DNA from: Clavelina lepadiformis
Lineage: Eukaryota; Chordata; Ascidiacea; Aplousobranchia; Clavelinidae
NCBI RefSeq assembly: GCF_947623445.1
Contig: NC_135247.1
Location: 2,668,501-2,732,500 of the forward strand
DNA: 64,000 nucleotides
Direction: 5' to 3'
The translations under genes were made by a program, and so were the position numbers. The notes below the pieces were generated by a model. That model was not told the origin of the DNA. It searched no databases and was given only the letters and a program-made list of their open reading frames with translations. Each line of letters opens with the position of its first letter. Position 1 is the first letter of the stretch. This document shows, one piece after another, positions 11,248-23,125 of the stretch.

Positions 11248-14200
11248 CAGGGCCGGATTAAGGCGGGGGCTGATGGGACTGCAGCCCCAGGTCCACACCC
11301 AAATATAGGCCCACCACTGCACTAAGTCAATGAAACAACTAAGGTAGCCTAGGCTAATACAAATCTCCCAGCTATTATTGAAAACACAGTCCATGCACTG
11401 TAAAACCCAACCTGGTCAGTATGACGCAACAATCGCTTTTTCTTGGCTGTTAGGCAGGATTGTTAGTAGCCAAGTCAAGTCAAGTTTATTTCGCAATAAC
11501 GCACATAACGATATTGCGCATGCAGGCAGTAGCGAAAGACCACTATAGGGTCATCTAAATCTAGCTCGCCTAGAGACTCTAGGCGTAGCTAGAGTAGCTG
11601 TTGCTATAGTCTAGGCTAGAGTATAGCAACATATTGTTTTTAGTTGTTTTGTTTTTAGCTTGGCTAAATTAATTTAAAAATAAAAATGAAGAAGTATAAA
11701 AGCGGTTGGGAAAAGGAGAAATCTAGAAGAGAAGCAGAAGCTAAATTGAAAAAAGTTGTAGCAGGTTCAAAAAAAGTAACTGATTTTTTTGATGTTGCAA
11801 GCGAACCGAAAAGCAACATTGCAGAAACGACGTCCTGTAGGCCTAATGCAACTGCTTTGCGACCATCTACTTCGAGTGACTGTATTGCAGAGCCACATAT
11901 AAATATTGTTTCATCGGAACCAAATTTAAAAACCAAGTCATCTAATGTTGCTGAGGATGAAACACATGGGATAAAAGAAACTATTCAACACGACATGGAT
12001 GTTGGATGCTGGGGAGGAATTTCTGACCAGCTGAGAGATTACTGCTGCCAAATAGGAAGTTTAGAATTTCAACATCTTGATGCAGATTTTTCAACTTCAG
12101 AGACACGTATTACTGGCGATAAATTTAAACGGCGTTGTTCTAAATCGCTATTTTGGCGAGAACAATTGAACGGCGAAATAGTGAAACGCGAATGGTTGTG
12201 CTATTCGCCTTCAACCACGAAACTTTACTGCTTTTTTTGCAAACTTTTTGCGTCTGATTCTGAGAAAATCATGCTGCAGCTGGCATCAGTTGGTTATGGC
12301 GTCTGGAAACATGCACCACGCGACCTGGCCAGGCACGAATCTTCTAACAAACACTTAAGTTATCTTTCAACATATTTCTTTCGAAGAGCAAAAAAAGGAA
12401 GCATTTGCAAAGATTTGGAAGAGCAAAAAGAATCTGACAGAAAATATTGGTGCAAAGTATTAGCTCGAGTTTTAAGCGTGATAAAATTCCTATCATCCAG
12501 AGGGCTGGCCTTCCGCGGAAGTAGTGAGAGGGTTGGTTCTCCACAAAACGGTAACTTCCTTGGAATTTTGGAGTTGTTGGCAGAATACGATACTTTCCTT
12601 GCTGAGCATATTCAAAAGAGAGTGAACAAAGGCAAGGGACACGTTTCGTATTTCTCATCGACTGTATGTGAGGAATTCATTGACGCAATTGCAACAAAAG
12701 TATTACATATTATTATTTCCGAAATAAAACAAGCAAAGTATTATTCAGTGTCCGTGGACTCAACACCTGACATTGCAAATGTTGACCAGTTAACAATAAT
12801 TTTTCGGTATGTTTTACCTGATGGTCCCGTGGAACGATTTGTCAAATTTATGCCCACCCATGGACACACTGGTCGCCAATTGGCTGATATACTTTTGGAG
12901 TTTATAGAATACAATGGGATCAGTTTGAAAGATCTCCGAGGACAATCTTATGACAACGCTGCTAACATGAGCGAAAAATATAAAGGTATGCAAGCTATAA
13001 TAAAAGAACGCAACCACCAAGCAGAATATATTCCTTGCGTAGCACATTCCTTGAATCTTGTGGGAAAATGTGCTGCTGAATGTTGCCAATCTGCGGTTCG
13101 TTTTTTCATGTTTGTTCAAGGACTCTATGTATTCTTTTCAGCTTCAACACACAGGTGGAATCTTATTGTTGATGCACTGAAACCACTTAAATGTCCAACA
13201 ATTAAGCCTTTGTCTGATACACGTTGGGAGGCGCGGTATGATGCGCTACATGCACTAAGAAAAGGTTACCAAGCGGTTCTTCAAGTCTTGACGGCAATAT
13301 CTGATGACAATGATGAAACATATCAAACTAAAGAAACAGCCAGGGGTTTTGTTTCATCGATGAAAAAGCTTGAAACTGGTATTTTAGTCGAGGTATGGTC
13401 GTGCATAATGGAACGGTTCCATAAGACGAGTCAGGCTCTGCAGGACAGCAACATGACTTTGAATAAGGCAACAAATTTGCTTCAGGGTCTACAGAACTTT
13501 ATTCAACTTCTCAGACCCCAATTTCAAACATTTGAAGGAAAAGGTCAAGCATTAAGTGGCTGTCATCATTACACTGAAGAAATTTCAAGAAAGAAAAGAA
13601 GAAAAGTAGGGTTGGATAGCGAAGGTGAATCTGAAGACACATCACTTGATCCATCGAGCAGATTCAAAGTAGACTCATATCTGCCGATCATTGACCAAAT
13701 TCTTTCGTCTATGAAAACCCGACTAGAAGCTTACGACGGTCTCCAAAGAAAGTTTTCGTTTCTGATAGAATTGAACACCATGTCTAACTGCAAAATTGAA
13801 GCAAGTGCGAAATCGTTACTTCAATATTATCCAGATGATCTGGAGGAGTCATTGCCTGAGAAGATGATTCATTTTTCTACACTGATAAAACAACACCATT
13901 TCAACAGTGAATGCAAAGAAATTCAGATGTTTAAGTTCATAAATGAAAATGAATTCGCGCATGCATTTCCTGATGTATCGGTTGTTTTCAAGCTTTATCT
14001 TTGTCTGATGATTTCTAATTGCTCTGGCGAGCGCTCATTTTCAGCACTAAAAAGAGTAAAAAATCATTTGCGTTCGTCTATGAGGCAGAAAAGGTTGAAT
14101 TCCTTAGCTATACTCTGCATCGAAAACGACATTTTGCAAAAAAGAGACACCGATGACATTATTAAGAGCTTTGCATTGTCTAAATCCAGAAAATGCGTCA

Positions 14201-14360
14201 TTTGAATGTGTGCATACAAAGTAAATATATACTTTGTTTATGTATTAATATTTGTTTTTCGTTTCAATTGTGGTTAGTTTTTAGTACAACGAATAGAATA
14301 AAAAATAGGCCTCTGACTATCATAGAGCCCCAGGCCCATAAAAAGCTTAATCCGGTCCTG
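11248..14360 (+). mobile_element. young, apparently complete hAT DNA transposon
   Basis: A 3113-bp element with terminal inverted repeats CAGGGCCGGATTAAG and CTTAATCCGGTCCTG (one mismatch in 15) and a perfect 8-bp target duplication. It carries a single open transposase frame (11686-14205). Near the left end, at about 11562-11593, a subterminal palindrome (GCCTAGAGACTCTAGGC) may serve as a transposase binding site; that role is inference. It landed inside an older hAT transposase gene. The perfect duplication and uninterrupted frame suggest recent insertion. Confidence 0.95.
11686..14205 (+). CDS. hAT transposase (TTF-type zinc finger, DUF4371, hAT C-terminal domain)
   Basis: An uninterrupted 839-aa frame. 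The basic N-terminus (residues 1-30) is followed by a linker with KKVTDFF, typical of ZMYM1/ZNF862-like transposases. A TTF-type zinc-finger region lies at about residues 145-240 (LFWREQLNGEIVKREWLCYS, then YCFFCKLF). The catalytic core of DUF4371 follows, with VDSTPDIANVDQLT near residue 355 and GQSYDNAANMS near residue 418, positions that carry the conserved acidic residues of the family. The AHSLNLVGKCA and DTRWEARYDA blocks come next, and the dimerisation region around NCSGERSFSALKRVKNHL near residue 779 closes the protein. Length and order are normal for this hAT branch. The ATG sits 438 bases inside the left inverted repeat. The copy could be active, but I cannot test that. Confidence 0.93.
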   Translation: MKKYKSGWEKEKSRREAEAKLKKVVAGSKKVTDFFDVASEPKSNIAETTSCRPNATALRPSTSSDCIAEPHINIVSSEPNLKTKSSNVAEDETHGIKETIQHDMDVGCWGGISDQLRDYCCQIGSLEFQHLDADFSTSETRITGDKFKRRCSKSLFWREQLNGEIVKREWLCYSPSTTKLYCFFCKLFASDSEKIMLQLASVGYGVWKHAPRDLARHESSNKHLSYLSTYFFRRAKKGSICKDLEEQKESDRKYWCKVLARVLSVIKFLSSRGLAFRGSSERVGSPQNGNFLGILELLAEYDTFLAEHIQKRVNKGKGHVSYFSSTVCEEFIDAIATKVLHIIISEIKQAKYYSVSVDSTPDIANVDQLTIIFRYVLPDGPVERFVKFMPTHGHTGRQLADILLEFIEYNGISLKDLRGQSYDNAANMSEKYKGMQAIIKERNHQAEYIPCVAHSLNLVGKCAAECCQSAVRFFMFVQGLYVFFSASTHRWNLIVDALKPLKCPTIKPLSDTRWEARYDALHALRKGYQAVLQVLTAISDDNDETYQTKETARGFVSSMKKLETGILVEVWSCIMERFHKTSQALQDSNMTLNKATNLLQGLQNFIQLLRPQFQTFEGKGQALSGCHHYTEEISRKKRRKVGLDSEGESEDTSLDPSSRFKVDSYLPIIDQILSSMKTRLEAYDGLQRKFSFLIELNTMSNCKIEASAKSLLQYYPDDLEESLPEKMIHFSTLIKQHHFNSECKEIQMFKFINENEFAHAFPDVSVVFKLYLCLMISNCSGERSFSALKRVKNHLRSSMRQKRLNSLAILCIENDILQKRDTDDIIKSFALSKSRKCVI

Positions 14361-14368
14361 GTTACATG
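14361..14368. repeat. target-site duplication, right (GTTACATG)
   Basis: Exact copy of 11240-11247, directly after the right inverted repeat of the hAT element. Confidence 0.95.
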
Positions 14369-14740
14369 AACAAATTGAAGAAAACATTCTTCTGTTGCAA
14401 GCTCATCACAGTCATCAGTTACAAATCGAGCACATAAAGACAACTGTTCATGGCATGAAATGTCGGTTGTTTCATCAGCTAGTTCTGAACAGAAGCTAGA
14501 GCTGTTAATACGATCGATCTACCATTCCTTCAAGTATTAAGTCGTTGCAAACGCTTATGATTTCTTTTTGTATTCTTGGGCTAAGATAATGAGAATTTCG
14601 TGCGGCAGGAGCCATATCGTTTATGAAGACTCATCATATTTTCCTTTGTATCGAAGCATGGCACGAAGATTTCCATTATTACCTTCTCCTGAATCTGGCT
14701 CAGCATGGTCTTGTCACAAGTCACTAATAGCGCAAGTCAT
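14369..14740 (-). mobile_element. old hAT transposase fossil, part 2 (N-terminal side)
   Basis: On the minus strand this continues the fossil at 10790-11239. The blocks MAPAARNSHYLSPRIQKEII and ELADETTDISCHEQLSLC can be read, the second being a hallmark of DUF4371 transposases. Reading across the young insertion, the HVTDLSG region of part 1 follows directly, which shows that the two parts were one gene. There are several stops and frame changes. Confidence 0.7.
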
Positions 14741-15264
14741 GTTGAATCCATTAAATTTAAAATCATTTTCAACCTACTTTCTAAAAAAGGATAAAAATAC
14801 GTTGATTCCGAAAATGTATCCGAAACTTCTCTAACTTTTTTCGTTAACGAGTTATTGGCAAAACCGCTTTAAGAAAACGTGCGGGGAATGGATGTGACGT
14901 CACCGGAGCGTTTGATATTCAATCATGATTCAAGTGTAAATCAGGTTAAATGGAAAGTTGTTCTTGCAAGACTAGTTTTAGTGAATTAAGTGGGCTTGTT
15001 AAACAGTTTTTTTATATTTTATCAGTAATGGATGATTGAATAATTATAAGAGGCGTTTTTAATGGAACAAGTGTTATCTAGCTATCTTGTGCAGTGGTGC
15101 ACAAATTGGGTCAAAAAGCTACTTAGCAAGCTAAATAATTCCAAACAAGGATATCTGGCGCACATTCGTGCATACCGGTGCACACTTTTTGTTACCTACT
15201 GGTGCACATCAGTCTGAAAATTATACTGTCAGGTTTACAAAAAAATTATCATACATTCCATACT
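14741..15264. other. transposon-flanking sequence
   Basis: No gene seen. A stretch at about 15093-15210 repeats the motif GGTGCACA several times (starting CAGTGGTGCACAA), which resembles a hAT terminus, but no partner end was found. Confidence 0.35.
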
Positions 15265-15314
15265 GGGTCTAATATATAAATACATCGCGTGGTTGAGCAC
15301 TTTTGCACTAGACC
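15265..15314. repeat. short palindromic MITE, partial copy C
   Basis: Partial copy of the element at 7897-7997: begins GGGTCTAATATA, contains GGTTGAGCAC and ends TGCACTAGACC. Confidence 0.45.
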
Positions 15315-15496
15315 AGTAATTTTAATGCAATTAGGTATTCAATTTTGATTAGAAAGAACTCTTAAACAAACATTGGATTAGCATTACAGGAGTCGATAAA
15401 AGACATGTGATCACTGGGTCAACAGCCTGTCACTTGCTAAACTGAAACATAAAGTAAAATCAAAATTAGCTTGCATCTTGGCATATTGAAATACAG

Positions 15497-15597
15497 GATC
15501 TAGTGTAGAAGTGCACAACCACAGGATACGTATGTATACTAGATCCCAGCTACTCAAATTGTGACATCATTTAGTTGTGCACTTCTGTGCTAGACCC
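15497..15597. repeat. short palindromic MITE, copy B
   Basis: Same length and order as copy A at 7897-7997, with the shared blocks GCACAACCACAGGAT, CCCAGCTACTCAAATTGTGA and GTTGTGCACTT. Ends are GATCTAG and CTAGACCC. Confidence 0.6.
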
Positions 15598-16380
15598 AAA
15601 AAACAAATATTATTCGCCCACAGTTGGGCATCATAAGTCTGTCAAAATAAATAAATTTTACAAATTTTAATTTTATTATTTCTCACTTGCAATCAGGTAG
15701 CAGCCAAACGTAGCAGCAATCAGGTAGTATTTTAAAAGTGTTATTTACTAAAATGCTTTCCTATAAGTAAGTTTTCTGGATTTGCACCATGATTACGAAC
15801 CACACATGACCCACAATTTGCTCTCATCACAGAATGCACTTCCCCTCAGCAGCTAATGAAAACTTTCAACTGCTCCCGTCTTAATTTGATTCGTGACTTT
15901 TTGGAACATCCTTGGAGCAACCATTACATGCATTTAAGCAAGGAAGGTATTTTAGCTTTACAACATAGCTATAGGTTATTGTATGTCGACTCTTGCTATA
16001 TTTTTTGCGTAATGCCTTCTGCTATATATAAGGTGATTTTGTTTTCTTGCCACATTTTATTTAATGCTTTCATGAATGATAAATTCATAATTGTGTTTTT
16101 TTGCTGTACACATATGCTTAATCACTGTAAAATCATCTTTTCTAGAAAATATTAAACATTATACACTGTCAAATACAGTAGTTTCCATTTTATGCAGTAA
16201 GTTCTTGTGTATTCACCATTCAACTAGTTTGTTGTGGCCAGGTACGCGGTGGTAATTGAAAACAAGGTTTCCTTGCTAGAATCAGCTCATCGCTTGTCTA
16301 GTATGGTTAATCAACCTAAAGCTGTAAATAGTTTTATGATCATCTTGGGGAATTTTTTTCCAGTACTAAGCTAACTGCGA
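15598..16380. other. no gene identified
   Basis: AT-rich sequence with a few short open frames that lack splice support or any recognisable motif. Confidence 0.4.
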
Positions 16381-17177
16381 TGTTATTTTGACGAGATCCT
16401 TGAAGATGATGCATAGCTCTGAGAGATTGATTCAGAGGAGGAAACTAGACAGGATGACGATTTAGTCCGGTTGAGAGCTTTTCGCAATTCACTGCAGAAA
16501 GAAAAACTTGATCACGAAATACCAAATACAGGTTGGACAACGACATGGTACTTTGTCGCTAATGCCATCACAAATGCCCTTATTTTCACCAAGACTACTA
16601 AACTATTGTACTGGTATTGTACTAGAAATTAAAATAAACTGTTGGTTGTGATATATTTGCTAATTATTGCCGAAACACCGATGAAAATAGCCATGAATTA
16701 TGACATGTTTATTTTACCTACCTTATTGAGGTATTATGCAGTACTTCATGGTGTTTTGTGATATTGAGTGCATTGGCATGAGCGTTATCCATGGTTTACT
16801 TATTCGATTTAGAATGATTGATTTTCCATCTTAGTCATAAAGATGCCACTTCTTGTAACATTAGGCTTACCTACATTGTATTATAATCAAGCAAACATAC
16901 TAAAGCTTATTTTCCAATTTTTGGTTTTCAAAAGCAAGAATTTGCTGGTACGTCATTTCTTATTTGTTTTGCTTTAGGCATCTCTGGAGTCAGCTGACAC
17001 AGGTAACGGTACTGTCTATGTTAAAGAAAAGAGTGAAAGGTAAAAGAGAATGCTGCAATGGCGGTGGATTTTCTACAGCAGAAATTCTCGTCAAAATACC
17101 ACCCAAAGCTACAGGCCCTCACCAATCAAGGATCAATGTTAAAGACACTTCTGTTCCAGAGCCAGTTCGATGGGTGA
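16381..17177 (+). pseudogene. possible decayed host gene fragments (unidentified)
   Basis: Two stretches look coding but cannot be joined cleanly. At about 16431-16530 an acidic then basic stretch includes SEEETRQDDDLVRLRAFRNS, which ends near a possible donor. At 17043-17177 a frame includes NAAMAVDFLQQKFSSKYHPK and closes with a TGA; in-frame stops lie just upstream (17034-17036). Both have the feel of a helical, charged host protein rather than a transposase. I do not recognise the family, and this may be a broken gene or chance. Confidence 0.25.
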
Positions 17178-18282
17178 CAAGGCTCGAGAATTCTAATACT
17201 TGTAGGACAACTCTGTCCGGAAACAAGATTCTGACAATAATTTCTGGATATCGTGAAGCTAATTGAAGTTTACTGTTTTCTCTGCTCATCCATGAGCAAT
17301 GCTTTTTCTTCATATTTACTACTAAAAAAATATGGCACATGTATAAATATCAGAACATGTAACATTTATTTCATGTATGACAACTTCAAATGCAAAAACG
17401 TGCTTTTAAGAAAAACCCACCTTTCGTGTTTGCAGTCTGCCAACATCTTTAAAAGTCATCTGTTTCAGCCTGGTGTTCTGGAAATAATAAAACAATCAAT
17501 TTGGTGACTGGTTTAGTTTACCACTTCTTTATGAAACAAAGTCAGCAGCTATGTACCTTGAGCATCTTCATTTACATTGTAGAATTTCTCATCAAATGAA
17601 ACATGAAATGGCGCTCACAAGTGGTTGACAATAATTTATCATCTAGTTGTTTATCTTTAGTATTCTTTATTTAGTATTCTAGTATTTATCATCAGTTACT
17701 GTCCTTTGGTGGCGAAAACTGTTATAAGGAAATAGTTACCAGTAGAATCTTGAGGTGTGAAATACTAGCGACATATCATATCTAGTCTTTAAATATATAC
17801 TTAGAAAAATCAGATTCTTCTTGGGTTGTGCTCTGTGGTGATTCTTTCAAACTCTTAAGGGGCCGTCAAAGCTTGCAAATAAGGCTAAATTCCATGTTTG
17901 TTTTATTAAAAAGTGAAATTACTAAAATTGCAATTACTCAAAAAATCTCGCATGTGGCTCCATAAAAATTTGCATGCCTTAGGCTTATATCTCATAAAAT
18001 CCCAACAAAATTATATATCTTTAGATCTCGCAATAGCCCGCTAGACGCAAGACTACAATTTTGGGCTAAAATAGTCAAATTTCATCAATTTTCAACCACA
18101 TTTCAAGCCTACCTAAAAATGTGGAAGATTTTAACTTGCCATTAGCTAGGGAAATCTCCGCACTGAGAAACAACATTGACCATGTTGGACTCTGGTTGGC
18201 CTAACAGACATTTTAGCCATTACATAGAAGTCCAATGAAATTATAGAAATCGAAAAATTTAAGGATTGAGTTTTTAGAGACC
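17178..18282. other. no gene identified
   Basis: AT-rich, with short local duplications around 17645-17690 (TTTAGTATTCT repeated). Nothing else supportable. Confidence 0.4.
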
Positions 18283-18290
18283 TCTTAGAG

Positions 18291-18911
18291 CAGGGGTGGG
18301 CAAACTACGGCCCGCGGGTCCATTTTCTGCAGCCCGCCGGCACTTGCAGAAACTACTACTCATCACTTATTGTTTTAATTAAACAGGTTACATGACAAAA
18401 TATTATTCCCTTTACGAGTGTGTTTTTCTCTTCACTTTCAGTGCGTAAACACACACACGTCAGTCGCGCATGTATTGCAACATGCTTTCAGTAACTAGCC
18501 ATACACTTCTCACGCATTGCTTGATTCAATTGTTTGATCATAAAATACAATTACGGTAGCGGGTACCGTAATACCGTAAGGCGTCAGTCGCGCATGTATT
18601 GCAACATACACTTCTCACGCATTGCTTGATTCAATTGTTTGATCATAAAATACAATTACGGTAGCGGCTGCCGTAGGCCTACCGTAACCGTAAAACTGTG
18701 AACAGTTGCACAAGTCTCATTAAATTTTGTGATGATGAGTGCATAGATTTAAACGTAACTGAGTGTGGAATACAAAAATTGTGTTTAATATGAATATGCG
18801 TTAATTTACACACCGGGTAAATTTTCCTACTTTGTAATGAGAATGTGCGGCCCGCCGACTGCAACATTTTTTCAAATGTGGCCCTCAGTACAAAAAGTTT
18901 GCCCACCCCTG
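18291..18911. mobile_element. non-autonomous hAT element with CAGGGGTGGGCAAAC ends
   Basis: 621 bp with inverted ends CAGGGGTGGGCAAAC and GTTTGCCCACCCCTG and a perfect 8-bp target duplication TCTTAGAG (18283-18290 and 18912-18919). It has no transposase. Inside, a block of about 85 bp containing ATTGCTTGATTCAATTGTTT occurs twice in tandem (near 18460-18560 and 18583-18666), so this copy carries an internal duplication. The ends are of the type seen in widespread animal hAT families. Confidence 0.92.
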
Positions 18912-19088
18912 TCTTAGAGGATTTCAACCGAAAATTCAAAATGATTTTAGCAGGTTAATACACATAACACAACATGTCACATAGGTCTAATATGTCATCT
19001 AATAACAAAATAGATATGAAAAAACAGCATTTCAATACAATTATCTTTAAACCCTACTGCACTATAAAAAGCAAAACTGCATAATTTC

Positions 19089-19328
19089 TGTAATGAAAAT
19101 TCCTGTGTTAAACTCGCCTCGTTTATCTTGATTACTTGTGTTTGTCTGCTTCGCGCATTCCTTAGTTGTAGACTAAGATTACTCCACGGTTCGTATTGTC
19201 ACAAACGAACATCCTTTGAGCTGTGAGGTTGTGTGCTTTTCTACTATTATTGTTTTACTATTATTCTATTATTTCAGGTGAATGATTTACGTTAAATAAA
19301 GCTAAGAATAACGGCATCATTTAGTACA
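19089..19328 (+). repeat. 5' LTR of the Ty3/Gypsy element
   Basis: 240 bp, starts TGTAATGAAAATTCC and ends TTTAGTACA. Reads identical to the 3' LTR at 23126-23365. An AATAAA signal lies near its end. Confidence 0.93.
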
Positions 19329-22300
19329 ATTTATTTAACGTAATTCGTAGGCTGACAATAACATGTCTAAAACAAGTGCGCTGAAACCTGCCAAGCTAGA
19401 AGTTGACATCAACTGCGAAACCGCCAGCAAATTGTGGAAACATTGGAAAAGAACGTTTGATAACTTCCTAGCTGAACTTGCGCGAGAACAAACTTCTACA
19501 GCTCCTCCCATCAACAAACTTCAACTATTGACGAATTTCGTGTCGGCGGAGATATTTGAATTCATAGAAGATTGCGATACGTACGACTCTGCTGTTGAAA
19601 TCCTACAAAATTTACTCGTCAAGAAACCGAACGAAATCTTTGCTCGCCACTTATTGGCAACGAGAAAGCAGCAACAAAGCGAGTCCCCAACGCAGTTTAT
19701 GCAAACGTTGCAAATACTCAGCAAAAACTGCCAGTGCGAAGATGTTACTGCGGAACAATATCGCAAAGAACTCTGTAGAGATGCATTTATTAATGGTCTC
19801 GCATCTCCCTCGATCCGTCAAAGACTTCTAGAGAATACAACCCTGTCTCTCGAATCAGCAGTAGACCAAGCAAATGCGTTAGACATGGCAATCAAGAATG
19901 CCTCCGCATACAACATGCACAGCACAACATGCTCATCGGCCTCCACAAGCCCGCAAAGTCTTCATAGTAAAAATGAAATAGAGAATAGAGGAGAGCTCGA
20001 GACAACGACGTACATCGCAGCTTCTTTCAAAAAGAAAAAGTGCTACTTTTGCGGTTATGACTTTCATGACAGGAGATCTTGTCCAGCGCGAAATCTCACG
20101 TGCAACAAATGTGGAAAAATTGGACATTTCCTGAAGGTATGTAAAAGTAAATACCCTTCGAAAACCGTCGCTACAGTAGCAAAAGCTACACCGACCTTGT
20201 GCGCCATTTATCCGCACAACCTACTTGAAGCGGCGTTAATGATATCAATACGTGATCAAAACCTATGCGCTCTGGTTGACTCTGGAAGTTCCGATAACTA
20301 CATCAATGCCGTCACCGCAAAGTCACTGAATCTTCCAATAACCCCAACACGCCAAGAAGTATCCATGGCACAAAGCAGCTTAAGATGTACAATGTTAGGT
20401 TCCTGCACAACCAACATCGTCGTTAACAACCGCAAATACGAAAACGTTCAACTCGGTGTCATGGACAACTTATGCAGCGACGTGATCTTAGGTCAAGCAT
20501 TCCAGAAACGGCATAATCGGCTTATAATCAAATATGGTGGTATTGAGGAAGACTTTACCTTATCCAAACCCATAGTCTGTGCTTTACCAGCGGCCACTAT
20601 TGCAATGGAAACCTTATTTCCACAGTTACCAAAATCTTGCAAACCTATTGCAGTCAAATCACGGCGGTATAGCAAACCTGATGAACAATTTATTCGAGAA
20701 GAAATCAACAAAATGCAAGATGATGGTGTAATTGAACTCAGTCGGTCTCCGTGGCGAGCACAGATAGTAGTTGTTCGCACTGAAGGAAAAACCCGAATGT
20801 GTGTGGACTACTCGCAAACGATTAACCTTTACACTCACGTAGATGCATATCCATTTCCAAGGATAGATGACCTGATAAATAAACTTGCAAAGTATTCCGT
20901 CTTCTCAAAATTCGACTTGAAATCGGCATATCATCAGATTCCGATATTGGAAACCGACCGTGTCTACACAGCGTTTGAAGCTAATGGCAAGTTATGGCAA
21001 TACAAAAGAATTCCATATGGTGTCACAAACGGAGGGATCAACTTCCAGAGAGCAATTGACCGCATCATTGATGAAGAAAATCTGAACGACGTTTTCATAC
21101 CAAGATGACGTCACGGTCTGTGGCAGGACACAACAAGAACATGACGACAATGTCCAAAAACTGCTTACCGTATTCAAACGCCGAAACTTAACATTCAATG
21201 AAAGCAAGACTGTCAAATCGGTTTCTCAAATCAACGTTCTTGGTTACCAAGTCCAACACAAAACAATCAAACCAGATCCTGACCGACTACAGCCACTTCA
21301 AGAATATACTCTCCCACAGAACAAAAAGGCTCTACAACGCCTTCTTGGCTTCTAGTCTTACTATTCGAAGTGGATTCCACGGTTTTCCGACAAAGTGAAA
21401 CCACTAACGACAGTCCAGTCCTTTCCCCTCAGTGAAGAGGCTGAGCAAGCGTTTCACCGGCTTCTAACGGAACTGGCCACTACCTCATTACAATCCATTG
21501 ATGAGACTACGCCATTTGTTGTTGAGTGTGACGCTTCAGATGTTGCGATATCAGCATCTCTAAATCAAGGTGGACGACCGGTCGCTTTCATGTCACGTAT
21601 GTTGCACGGAAGTGAATTGAAGTATCCAGCTATAGAAAAAGAAGCGACTGCAATCATCGAAGCTACTCGGAAATGGAAAGATCTTTTACAACGCCAAAGC
21701 TTCGAACTAGTAACTGACCAGCGATCCGTAGCTTACATGCTTGACAATCGTCGTCGCACGAAAATCAAAAACAATAAAATCCAAACTTGGCGTTTGGAAC
21801 TTGCCTCTCTTAATTACTCAATTCGCTACCGTCCTGGCAAAATGAACCCGGTCGCAGACTGTCTCTCAAGATCAACCAGCGCCTCTATCTATCAACCAAG
21901 TCAACTAGAAGACATCCATAATAACCTGGGCCATCCTGGAGTCACCAGAATGTTGCACTTTATTCGCATGAAGAATTTACCCTTTTCAACCGACGAAATA
22001 CGGAAGGTATGTTCCAACTAAGATATGCGCTGAAAATAAACCACGGTTTTACAGACCTCCCCAGACGGCGTTAATAAAAGCTACAAAGCCAATGGAACGA
22101 ATTAGCATCGACTTCAAAGGACCGATACCTTCATCATCTAAGAACAAGTATATCTTAACCATAATCGACGAGTACTCACGATTTCCGTTCGCTGTGCCGT
22201 GTCCAAATATGAACTCGACAACAGTGATTCAGGGCCTGAATCAACTGTTTACCCTCACTGGATTACCCAGTTATATTCACTCTGACCGTGGACCCTCTCT

Positions 22301-23125
22301 TATATCACACGAACTTCGCACTCACCTTCGAAACTTGGGAATTGCAACAAGTTCATCAACCTCATATCACCCCACTGGAAATTCCCAAGTGGAGAGATAC
22401 AACGGTATCATCTGGAAAACAGTTACGCTAATACTCAAGTCAAGGAAACTTCCATTACCCCAGTGGGAACTAGTGTTACCTGAAGCCCTGCATTCCATAA
22501 GGTCGCTGCTCTGCACGGCATCAAACGTGACACCTCACCAAAGATTTTTCTCCTTTGACCGACGCTCTACCTCGGGATCTTTAATGCCATCGTGGCTGAT
22601 CGCTCCCAATAAAGTGTACCTCCGACGTTTTGTACGCAACAGTAAATACGATCCCTTGGTAGACGAAGTTGAATTGATAGATACAAATCCAACGTATGCA
22701 CGCGTCCGACGGCCAGACGGACAGGAATCTACAGTGTCTTTGAACGATCTCTCTCCATGCCCTCAAGAAGCGCAAAACAGGGACGAAATACCCGTCATAG
22801 AAAAATTTATAAGCAGTCGTTCACCAAACATTGAAGTTCAAAACGATGCCCCTGTCACGGACGAACCAGAAATAGAGAACATGCCGACAGAAAGAAATCT
22901 TCGCCGATCAAGCCGAACCAACAAAGGGGTACCTCCAGCTCGTTATGGCGAACAGTGAAATATTTCGTATGTAGACTAACTTGTGTTACCTATCAGCACG
23001 TATACGATACGTGTTCAGTATATGTTATTTTGTGTACGTGCTTATTGCAAGCCCAAGCCAATGTATAATACCATATCCATTATACAATCAAAGTATTACA
23101 CCAAATTTATTATGGGCCAGGTGAA

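Noticed and set aside
15093-15210. CAGTGGTGCACAA as the end of a hAT element or of the old hAT fossil
   Set aside because: No inverted partner or target duplication could be found.
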